From positions 116,329,307 to 116,393,306 of the forward strand of contig NC_089822.1 in NCBI RefSeq assembly GCF_035046505.1: a DNA stretch of 64,000 nucleotides. Direction: 5' to 3'. Position 1 is the stretch's first letter, and each line of letters begins with the position of its first letter. A model generated the notes under the pieces. The model saw only the letters and a program-made list of their open reading frames with translations. It was not told the origin of the DNA and made no database searches. Of this stretch, positions 54,150 through 64,000 are shown piece after piece. The position numbers and the translations under genes were made by a program. Source of the stretch: Tiliqua scincoides (lineage: Eukaryota; Chordata; Lepidosauria; Squamata; Scincidae).

Positions 54150-54640
54150 TTGAAACGAAAAGGAGGGCAGAGCTCTGGGTTGGCGATGGCCCCGACTGCG
54201 CCTGCGAGACCTCCCCAGGGAAAGGCGCAGGACCGCACGGCGGAAGCTTCAGCCCCGGGAGGAGCAGCTGATCAAGGGGCAGGTGGGACGAGCGCCCCGC
54301 AGGCGGGTTAGTGGCTCGCGCAGGCCTGCCCCGCGCGCTCACTGGCCGCTCTCCGGGCCCCGGACTTCCCCCGCGCTTTGATTGGCTGCGGCGGGACAGG
54401 CTCGAGGGAGGAGGACGGCCGCTGAGGAAGCAGGAAGGAAGATGGCGTTGGAGGAGGCTGTTCGCCTGCTGCTGCTGTCCCTCGGCCTGGCGCTTGCCCG
54501 GGCGGGACAGGTGCCCCTGCTGGCGTGGTCCAGTCGCAGGTACGTGGGGCTCGGGCCGCCCGACGGGGCTTGATCTGTGGCAGGTTCGTAGGCTGCGGCG
54601 TGTAGAGGTGACCCGAGCTTGTGATCGCGGAACACGGATC
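54150..54640 (+). promoter_or_regulatory. CpG island with ATP6AP1 promoter and exon 1
   Basis: CG-rich sequence spans the start codon at 54442. It includes CGCTTTGATTGGCTGCGGCG (an inverted CCAAT-like box) about 65 bp upstream. The transcription start cannot be placed exactly. Confidence 0.7.
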
Positions 54641-57600
54641 CTTGGCCCCTGAACGCTCCTCGTCGCGCTCTTCAGACGTTACGGCTCTGTGCTTCAAGCA
54701 TGACTCCGTTTTGCCCCCGCTCCGAAGGCTCGGCCGCCTCCCTGCCTGGCTGAGTGCACCGCCCCCCTCCAGCTACGCCACCGGGTGGGCTTGGTAGCTC
54801 TGGGTCAAGGCAGAGCGTTCCTTCTTGGCTTTGCATGCCTGGCACAAGAGCTTCCAGTGTCACAGAACCAGCCTTACAGGATGGAGAGATACAGGAGGAG
54901 CTTGGCAGCTGTGCCCCTTATAGAGGGGCGACCTTGCACTTGGATGTCTTCGAGGTGTTCTTGATCCAACCGAGTCTTGGGGGCACTTGGTTCTTCCACT
55001 CCCCCCCCCCCCGCATTCGTGGAAATAGAATTCTGGTTCTGGAGGCAAGATCTTGTAGTGCATTATTGCATTACTTTCATCTTCCTTGTAATAGCCTAGC
55101 TTGTTCTGGTTTCATAGTCTGGGACTGGGTTGCTAAAGCTAGAGTATCTTCCTTGACTTCCCCAATGAGCACATGGCTGAGCTGGTGTCTGAACCCAGGC
55201 TTTGTGCAGCATGTACAGTCCTCTGGATGCCAAGCTGGCCTTCAGATGGAGGTAGCTGCATATTGCAGTTTCTCAGAGGCCTTTATAATGAGCAAAATGA
55301 GCTTCCTTACTCTCATGAAATGCAAGAGGATATTCTTAATCTGCTGAGATACTAAGGGTAGGGAAAAAGCATATATACAAAGAAAAGGGATCTAAGTGGT
55401 AGCTTTTCATCTTATCCTTTTCTGCCGCCACCCCCCCCCATTTACTCTTTTTGTGCACACAGCTCTTTATGGCCCCCCTTGGCAGCCCCACACGAAGGGC
55501 ATGTGGTGACAGAAACTCAGCTTGCTGCTTTACTGGACACTGCATTAAACAATGGACCTCATAATGTGTTGCTGTTACTTCAGGAGAAAGTGAGTATCTG
55601 TTTCTGGTCCATGGAAAAATTCCTTGCTAAGGGCTTATCTGCACTACAAAAACAAACCAGTTTAACAGCTTCCCCTGAAAGAGTCTGATAGACGGTTGTC
55701 TTGTAAGGGTACTAGAATTTTTCTGGACATGGCTCTTTACAGAACTGTTACTTCTAGGGCAGTGCTTCTCGCACATTTAGCACCAGGGCCCACTTTTTAG
55801 AATTTTTTAGAATGTCAGGACCCACCAGAAGTGATGTCATGACCAGAAGTGACATCATCAAACAGGAAAATTTTTAACAATCCTAAATGAATGGGAACCC
55901 ATCTGAAATTGGCTCACGACCTGCCTAGTGGGTCCCAACCCACAGTTTGAGAAACACTATTCTAGGGTATCTTGATTGGCGGTCATGATTATTATTCGTT
56001 TTTTTCACTCTGGGCGTAACCTCTATGCCAGCTATCTTGTCCAGAAGATGAGGACTTCTGATGCCCCTTTCTCAGGGCAGAATAATCTTCTGGTAGCTTT
56101 TCTTTAAACTACATAATTCCCTACTGGCTTCACTGCCCAACAACGGCTTCACTTCAACTGCTTCCATCCCTTTTGAGATTCATTGTTGCTTGCAAATTCT
56201 CCTTTTTCCTGGAAGCAGCATTTCAGAATCCATATGGCAGTCAATAAAAAAAAAAAAGATGATTCTTCACCCAGGTCACTTGACTTGGAGGCCTCATGAC
56301 TTTCCATTATCACTTCCTCATTCTCTCTCTTATCTGGTGTTCCCTTTTGCTAGTCTCTATCCTGATGGGGAATCATGTTCTTTTGGTTCTGTTAATAAGA
56401 TGGAAAATATGAGCCCTCAGCAGACACAGCTTGCATGAGCAACAAATGCATTTTGGGGAGGGGGGGACAGTGTGCCAACAAGAACCTGCTGATGTGCTTG
56501 CAGATGGTCCCCTCCCTTGCACATTCAGTGTTTGCCTGCAGTGACAAATGCTGAACACTTGAGACAGTTTCTTCCTACAGTTGCCAACTTGGAGCTTTTT
56601 GCAGTGCAGACAAATGCTAAACATGGGGTGGGGGGATGGCCAGGTTTCCTTTCCTCTCCCTGTATGTTTATTTGCCCATGTATGTAATGCCTGCAAAAGG
56701 CTATAATGAAATGACAGTTAGCCTGCCTCCACTCTGAAGGAATGGAGCTAGCAAAATGCTTGCTGTCAAAAATCAGAGAGTTGGTTTTCTCCCTCCCCCA
56801 CACCTAGTTTGTTTTATATCCATTGTGTTAAAATGCTTCAAGAGTGACCAAGAATACAGAAAAGTAAATATGCACTAAGTCTCTAAGATATGCACGGATT
56901 CTGTTCTGGCGCTTTGTCCAGAAATTGGAATGTATGTAGGTACCAGATATACTTGTGTATAAGTCAAAAATTATGCCTTAAAATTGGCCCTGAAAACACG
57001 GGTTGACTTATACATGGGTCAGTACGGTGAATGAAGCTTCTAGAAGCAGCTGCTTGGTGTGGTGGGTCTGGGGCTGGGGCTGGGCTGAGAAGCAGGGCAT
57101 GGGGGGGGGAGTGGGGAAAAAGGAGCAATTTTACTTACCAGTAATTGTTCAGAGGCAGCAACAGAAAGCAAACAAAAAACGATAGCCATTTTAACTTCTT
57201 CTCCAAACAGGAAGAGAAATGAAGGCACTTCTGGGAATTGTAGGCTATGTGAGGAATACAGTATATAGTGCACTTCCATAGCAGCAGCCCTCATAAAGAC
57301 TACAACTCCCAGAATCACCTTCTTCTCCCTGTTTAGAGAAGGTAAAATAGCTCCTTTTTTGACTTCTTGCTTCTGGCTCAGATTTACCACAATTCCTGGT
57401 AAGTCATTTTCAAAGAATTTCACACATCCCCTTTATCTCCCCCCCCCCGACTTATCCGAGCATCATAGAAAATTCCATGATTTTTGCTCAAAAGCTGCCG
57501 TTGACTTATCTCTTAGGTGCACTTATATTCAAGTATCTATGGTATGTAGGCTGGTCTTGCTGGCCTAGTGCTTTCGTATCTGCACAAAAGTACCAATAGA

Positions 57601-60600
57601 CAGTGCCTGCAAAAAAGCGCTACAGTAGCACTTTGTCCGTAACTTCTGGGACCTAAAGTTATATCTGTGAAATGTTAGAAGTCATATTTTTAAAAGTTTT
57701 AAAGGAATTGTCTTCTCTCTCAGCTCAGCGTTGAAGATTTCACAGCCTATGGAGGAGTTTTTGGTAACAAGCCAGACAGTGCCTTCCCCAACCTAGAGGT
57801 GAGTGAGCAATGAATGGTGAGCTGTTCGTTGCATTGAGTTGCTGAGTTCCCCTTCCCTATGTATATGTCAAACTTTCTAATGGACTGCCATAACCCAGTG
57901 AATTGTCAAGAGGACCAATAAAAGGAGGGAATGTATTAGTGCAGCCATTTTCAACCACTGTGCTGTGGCACACTGGTGTGCCACGAGTTGTCCACAGGTG
58001 TGCCACTGGAATTTGGGGGAAGGTCATTTATTAGTAGGGCCAGTGGGGATGCGAGTCCCCCACCGGCAGCATGGTGTGCCTTATCAATTGTAAGAAACCT
58101 GATGGTGTGCCTTGACAATTTTAGTGGCCTTGTCATTGTGCCATGAGATGAAAAAGGTTGTAAATTGCTGTATTAGTGAGTTCAAATCCTTTCTGTTCCT
58201 TTTCCTTGCAAGATCTGCTGTGTAAGCCCTAGCTTGTTTGCACAATAAAGTGAATGAACAACAAGCACTCAAAGTAAGGAAAAATGGCTCATGATAGAGC
58301 TGTAATGCTGGAGGAGGTAAAAAAAAAAACTACCTCCCCAAGCTACCTTGGTTATTATATCTGTCTACATGTTTATCTCCTGAGTTAGGGTCACTGGTTT
58401 GTGTGTTCTGAATAACAAGGAAAATCAGGCAAATTGTAGACTAGCTGTATGGAATTCTGCAATTGGAAGAATAAGCTTTAATTTTGACTGCTTCCTTCAG
58501 TGGGAAAGGCAATTTATTGGAAAGCATCCAAGCAAGTGTAAAAAAGCTAATGATGAATTTTTATTTTGCAAAGCATCTTTCAGTTTCTAATTTGTCATGG
58601 CAAACCATTTTGGAATAAACTGCCATATTAGTTTAGGGAAGCTGTAATAATAACTTATTTAAGATCATACAGTGAGTCTGTGGCAGGGGTGGACCTCGAG
58701 CCCAGGTTGCCCTCTATGGGCCATACTAGCTCTTGCTTCCTAATTTCATTAGATTGCACAATTGAAAATGTCTGGGGAGGAATTGCTCTCTGAATTTGTA
58801 ACTGTTTGTTCAGATGTGTGTCATTGGCTGGAAATGATAGCATGGTGTTAGAAAATCTGTGGACCTTAAGCCATTTCTGCCCAGTGTTGCATATACACAA
58901 CAGGGATTACCTGTGTACACCTGTGGGCTGGTCAGAAATGGGTTAAACTTTATGGCAAAGGGTTATAAAGAGACAGGAACTGGGGAGCATGGGGAGAGCA
59001 GAGCCTGTGCAGAGTACAAGAGCTGGACGTTCCCTAGTCTAAAACAGTTTGGTAGAAACTTCTCTTGTGTGTCACTGTAGAGGAAGATTGGATGGCTAAA
59101 AATCTGTGGTTCAGAACAACTTGGATCAAGGCAATTCTATAGCAGCTTCCAATTACTATGTGTGAGGTTCACTATCAAAAGTGCTGGATACAACTGAACA
59201 CACGCAGCCCATTCCACTCAGTTCACTTCTGTTGCTTCAAGAGAAGAGTAAATTGACCGACTTTTACAGTGGCAACAGATTTGTAATGGCTGCCACTCCA
59301 CAAATCCTTGATTTGAGCCTTGCGAATAAATTCACATGTTTCTAGCCCACACTTCGTTTTTACCATCTCACCTGTTCATACACACCATTGTTTAGTTAGT
59401 AGCTTGTGGCATAAATTAAGTAAAGCTTCTGTAAAGCTTCTCTGGCTGACCACCTGGGGACAGTTCTCACTGGCCCCTGGTGAGTGGCTATTTGTAAGCC
59501 TATTTTACTTACAACTAGAAAGAAAGGTCCAAGTAGCATGGCTTTTCTGGCCATGCTTCTAAATCAACCAGAATTTTGCAGGGACTCTTGAGAAAACAAT
59601 CTCAAACAAATGCAACTTATTTTGGGAAAGAGAACATATATTTAGATAGAAAGAAATACTCTTGCACTGACCTAGCTCAAGGTGCTTCAGATAGATATTT
59701 GTGTAGGGTGAAATGCTTAAATGCTGCAAGAATCATATAAGTTACCTGCTAATGCCTGTTTTAGAAGTTCTATGTAGTAATGAGTTTATCCAAATTTGCG
59801 TGCAACTGTGCCCTTGAAAATACATGAATACATGTGTCATTGAAGACATGAACTGAGCGTGTTGCTACTCAGCTAAGAGGAACACTTTTTCCTTTCCAAG
59901 GCACAATATTGTTGATCCAGGGACTGTTGATATCTTGCCATTGCAAGTACATCTGTGGCGGAAAAACAGTGGTGGCAGCACCAAGTCCTTGTGTCTGATT
60001 CTTTCCTGTGAAGTACCAGTGTTCTCTCTTTCCTCTTCTCACTTTTCATGCTTGTTGTTGCTGTGGCTGGAAGAAGCAGCCACTTGAAACCAGGTAGCAT
60101 TTGCTTGATCATAGGAGAAGCAACAAAATAAATATTAATTTTTTTTTTCTTTTACTGCAACACATCATGACTTGCACAGTGTTTCAGGAACACAGGATAA
60201 TTCATTCTAGATCAGGTGCAGGCAAGATATTGTTTTTATGTTTAGCAGGACTGCAGCTTGCTGAATAATGCAGGCATATTTCTGAGCTACATCTGGCTGT
60301 GTTTTGGAGCCACTTAGTGATTTTTGCTGTCCTTGAAGGAGATATTCATGAGAACGCTGCCCAGCCTTGCTGTTTGACGTGTTGTCACACTAGTTATGTG
60401 ATTGAGGAAATGTTGTTGCTTAGAACGGTGTGCATCTTTGAGTGAGCTCTGGACATGTGGGCCAGCAAAGGGGTGGAGTGTGTTTGGAGATACAGGGTGC
60501 AATCCTAACTTCACGTTAGAAGGGTTGCAGACATGCCATAAAGCACGTTTGCATCCCCTTGGGAGGAAGCTGCGCCAGTGCACGGAGGCGCGCTAGAGCA

Positions 60601-62923
60601 CGGAGGCTGCATCCAGCCTCCACGGCAGCTTCCCCCAGGTAAGTTGCATTGGCTGAGCTCGGCCAATGCAGGGGTCTGGGGAGGATGGGAGGGAGGCATT
60701 CAGGGGTGAGGGGGGGATGGGCCAAGGGTAGCCCTGGGGACGTGTGGGTAGCGGGAGGCAGGGCTGGGATCCAGCTGTTATGCCAGATCCCAACCCCCGT
60801 TCCCAAGTAGCGCAGAGCTGCTGCAAGTTGCTCCGCTCTCCTCGAACTTGTACCACCTCCTGAGGTGGCACAAGTTCGAGGAGACCCATGGTGCCAGAGT
60901 TTCAGGGAAAAGATATGTTGAAAGTCAGTAGAATGAAAAAATGAGCATTTGGGAAACTTGGGTTCATGATGGAGGCTGAGGTGCCTGTAGCTTGTTGTGT
61001 GTTAGGAAACCCCCTATAGCTCTGGTTCTCTCCCTGTCTTCCTGCAGAATGCATTGGCGGCCGCTCCTTCTTCTTTGGTTCTTCCTTCTGTGGACTGGTT
61101 TGCAGCCAGTGCTGTTCCTGCCTTTTTGAAGGCCAAGTTGGGCATTGCACCTCTTCACGTGGATCAGAACACCCTGCAGGAGCTGCGGCTCAATGCCAGC
61201 CTGCCTGCCCTACTGTTGGTGCAACTGCCATATACTGCTGGGTATGTAGTGAGTCCTTCAGTTCCTTTGCCTGTATTGCTGAGGACCAGAGCAGCCTCTC
61301 TTCAGCCTCCGTGTGTGCTGAATTTACAGTGCGAGACTGTCTTCAGTGTGTGCTGCTGCTGTCCCACATGCTGACCTCATGTTTTGTCGGGTCTTTGTCT
61401 CCCTCCTTCCACAATATATGGATATTGTGATCTGCTGCCACAAATCTGCATATTCTCAAGCATATTATACTAGCATTTCAAACAATCCCTAATTCCTGGT
61501 ATACAGTCTTAGGTGTTGTTCTGTACTAGGGGTATGGATCCCCTTTTGTTCCAAGGAATTGCCTATTATATAATCTTGGGTGCCACTGAGCTAGTTATCA
61601 AAACCTATGTGCCTATTTAGGAAGGCACTGATATTGTGGTACAGTCTAGTTGCTTTTCTAATGTTACACCCTTTCTTCTCTTCCTGCCCCAGCTCCAGTC
61701 TCATGGCTCCAAAAGAAGTTTTAACTAGCAATGGTGAGCAATATCCAAGATACCACAGCTCAGTGAGGCAGAACAGTCTCTGAAAGCATTTACGGTGGGA
61801 AGGCTAGGCTGAATTGCCATTCATTGAGAGAGGCTACCACTTGGCATGTTGGAAAGATCAAGCTTGGGCTTGTGTTTGGCTGCCAGGATTGGCCTTGTAC
61901 TTAGCTTTCTGGCTAGGTGCTTGTTACCTTATGACCTGATTCATTCAGAAATACACAGTTTGTAATACTGAATGAATCTGTATCTGAATTGATTCATTCA
62001 GAAATGCACAGAGCAGTAGCAGTCAAGTATTCGTTCTTGAATAAGGGGGTCAGCAATTCTGTATGAATTTTAAAGGGGAGCCTTGCAAGGTTTTTTGAGG
62101 AAGGTGTGCAAAGGGATGGGGAAAAACAAGACCAGAAGATGGGTGGGTGTGCTGGGTTTGTGCTGTTATGAATTGTGGCCTCTAGATTGGAGGTTGTCTT
62201 TCCTCTTCTCCGATTATTGCTCCATGTAGATGAAATCCTGGGACAAGTTTTGAGTGCCCTTCAATCTGAGGATATCCCCTACATAGCCATACTGACTGCT
62301 CTGCGGCCCTCACGGGTATGTGACCCTTTTTGATTCCAAACCTACCTTGGGTGGGTTCCTGCACTCAGCATTGTTTTTTCCCAATTCCTGAGATTATACA
62401 TGGCTGATTTTCATTTCACTTGTACTTTTTATCCCAAAACGAGACCCTAAAGCAACTTACGATATCAATATAAAAATAATTGAAATACAGTACACTACAA
62501 CATTGCTGAAACAGCCCAAAATCTGACTGCACGTCCAGCAATATTATTCTGAAGATTAAAAAACATACACCCAAACTCTGGCCTCCCTTGGGAGACTGTT
62601 TTGGACAAAACCACTGCTCCTTGTGGCCACTGTCATGGCTACTGATGGCCATTCCAATTAAGCCTTCCTAAGCCCACCTGTGTTCCTCTCCAGGTTGCCC
62701 GGGATGTGTCTGATGGAGCCCCTGAGAGACTAGGTCGGCAGCTGCTCCAGGCAGAGACTGCAGCTTCACCGATTGGCTATCCTCCTGAGTCCCCAGATAT
62801 ACTCTTCTGGGCCAGCAACTTGTCAGTGGCTTTTGACACAACGTGGCATGACCTTACTAACAGCACATTTGGGTCTGGTCGCAATGTGACTGTGAATGGC
62901 CAGACAAATTTCACTGATTCTGA
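54442..62923 (+). CDS. ATP6AP1: V-type ATPase accessory subunit 1 (Ac45), first seven coding exons
   Basis: Ac45 is a glycosylated accessory subunit of the V-ATPase proton pump in endolysosomal and secretory membranes. Coding exons: 54442-54539, 55463-55589, 57724-57798, 61048-61241, 61693-61733, 62230-62315 and 62694-62923. They are all in phase and give 283 codons plus two bases. The gene continues past the window. It starts [20 protein letters not shown], a signal peptide, in a good Kozak context (AGGAAGATGG). Family text follows: [99 protein letters not shown] and [15 protein letters not shown]. Several Asn-X-Ser/Thr sites (NAS, NLS, NST, NVT, NFT) suit the heavy glycosylation of the lumenal domain. 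The transmembrane C-terminus is not in view. Confidence 0.96.
55760..55959. mobile_element. hAT-type miniature element with perfect 8-bp target repeats
   Basis: TTCTAGGG flanks the element at 55752-55759 and 55960-55967. The ends are CAGTGCTTCTCGCACATTTA and CCCACAGTTTGAGAAACACT. It lies in intron 2 of ATP6AP1 and is a short member of the 38768 family. Confidence 0.9.
56941..57542. mobile_element. 600-bp non-autonomous DNA element with 8-bp direct repeats
   Basis: TATGTAGG stands on both sides (56933-56940 and 57543-57550). The ends CCAGATATACTTGTGTATAAG and its counterpart CTTATATTCAAGTATCTATGG are inverted repeats. The repeat could be read as an 8-bp hAT-like duplication or, less well, as TA insertion. 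No transposase is visible. A related fragment is at 49930. Confidence 0.75.
57942..58170. mobile_element. hAT-type miniature element with perfect 8-bp target repeats
   Basis: TATTAGTG flanks it at 57934-57941 and 58171-58178. The ends are CAGCCATTTTCAACC and GGTTGTAAATTGCTG. It is the reverse orientation of the 13568 family and sits in intron 3 of ATP6AP1. Confidence 0.9.
58180..60490 (+). other. ATP6AP1 intron 3, central part
   Basis: About 2.3 kb of intron without a recognisable element or gene. Confidence 0.5.
60494..60897. mobile_element. GC-rich non-autonomous DNA element, truncated
   Basis: It begins AGGGTGCAATCCTAACTTCA and contains ACATGCCATAAAGCACGTTT and GGCTGGGATCCAGCTGTTAT. It stops after CAAGTTCGAGGAGACCCATG, so about the last 100-150 bp of the family are missing. 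It lies about 150 bp before ATP6AP1 exon 4. Confidence 0.7.
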
Positions 62924-64000
62924 GTGAGTTAGTAGCATGGGATTTGAAATTGGGTTTGTGAGTATAAGGTTGTCTGTAGGGGTAGACAAGAGCTGGGACT
63001 GTTGGGGAAAGTGTGTGTGTGTGTGTGTTGGAAGAGGAATGGGGTAGTCAACGTTGGTAAACAAGATTGCTGAGGTCTAAGTTTCAGGTGTGCATGGCTG
63101 GCACAAATCTGATCTGAACAAATAAACTGCAAACTAGCCAGCAATTCTGACTCTGACAGCTATGATGGCAGAGCACTAAATGCTTGCTTATCCTGACCAC
63201 TAGAATCATGTTCAGCATTGCGTCTGGTTTCAGGGACTTCACCCAAGCATGTCTGCATATTTTCCAGTCTTATGAACTAGAAACTTTGGTTTAAGAAAGA
63301 GACTGCAGCACAACTTGAGAGCTTAGATTCTTGAGATACTGACTCTGTGCATGCACATGCCTGCTCACTCTGCCACAAAATACAGTTGTATCCATGGGGC
63401 ATGCATTCCTGGCCCCACCACAGATACAGGAAGCCATGGATATGGGAGAACCCAATCTCCATGACCCCCTGCGCCCCCACTTTCATTTATGTTTATGAAG
63501 GAATCATGTACTTAAGCAGATGCTGTAAGCAGTAAGCCTATAGCAAGACAAGCAAGCAGGTAGCCAGCAGCTAGAGCGGATGACTTGATAAATGTGATTC
63601 CTGCTTCCTGATAACATTCACTGAGTTATTCCCTTTAGCTGCAGGCTGCCTGCCTGCTTGTCTTGCCATAAGCTTTCTGCTTATAGCAAGTACACATCTG
63701 GTTAAAGCAAGTACACAATTCCTTTGCTTGACTATAAACAACATAAACAAAAGTAATGGGTGCGGGGGGGGGGGCCTGCAAGGAACCATGGGTAACCAGA
63801 TCTATAAATCTGGTGGGGGGGGGGAGGTAGACACCTGCATTTAATTCTACACTTGTGTAATGAAATTGGATTCTTGCAATTCTAGTCAATGACTGGGATT
63901 AGGCAAGGCTTTAGAAAAGTGGGGGTGGGAAAGAAAATACAGCCCTCTTGGTGCATATAGGTGGACTAATGGCCTTTAACATTATCTTGATTTTTCTCTG
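62924..64000 (+). other. ATP6AP1 intron 7, start of
   Basis: The donor GA/GTGAGTTAG at 62924 opens an intron that runs off the window. It holds a (GT)n run at 63009-63028 and nothing else that I can name. Confidence 0.8.

Overview
The window is vertebrate nuclear DNA with introns and dense repeats. Everything points to a squamate reptile, most likely a lizard: many CR1/L2-type LINE pieces, MIR-like SINEs, a 5S rRNA-derived SINE, and several hundred-copy-style miniature DNA transposons, including the short element built around ACTCAGAAGTAAGTCCCATTG. No species call is possible from sequence alone.

Five protein-coding genes are supported, in the order RPL10 (+, last two coding exons), a DNASE1L1-like paralogue (-, eight coding exons, 3420-9994), DNASE1L1 (-, eight coding exons, 14340-29266), TAFAZZIN/TAZ (+, ten coding exons, 44173-51465) and ATP6AP1 (+, first seven coding exons, 54442 to beyond 62923). 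Apart from the extra DNase gene this is the RPL10-DNASE1L1-TAZ-ATP6AP1 block of human Xq28. Every exon was rebuilt by eye from splice sites, reading phase and family similarity. All five genes stay open across the junctions.

Region by region: 1-940 RPL10 3' end; 941-3419 repeats, a 5S-derived SINE and a 200-bp hairpin; 3420-9994 DNase paralogue A, with a CR1 LINE, a second LINE fragment and a tRNA-Leu(CAA) insertion in its introns; 10-14.3 kb repeats; 14.3-29.3 kb DNASE1L1, heavily invaded by repeats, with a probable non-coding first exon in a CpG island at 32.3-33.1 kb; 33.1-40.3 kb almost only repeats; 40.36-40.9 kb a second CpG island, probably the TAZ promoter; 44.2-51.5 kb TAZ coding exons; 51.5-54 kb TAZ 3' UTR and intergenic DNA; 54.0-54.6 kb a third CpG island with ATP6AP1 exon 1; the rest is ATP6AP1.

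The genes do not form one pathway: a ribosomal protein, two secreted or membrane-tethered DNase I-family nucleases, the mitochondrial cardiolipin transacylase and a V-ATPase accessory subunit. The least ordinary content is the tandem DNase pair, whose copy A has lost the conserved disulfide and the Glu of the Arg-Glu-Pro motif but keeps the catalytic residues, and a tRNA-Leu insertion whose 11-bp target duplication copies the splice donor of copy A exon 3. The miniature transposons of three size classes share the same terminal sequence and seem to form one system.
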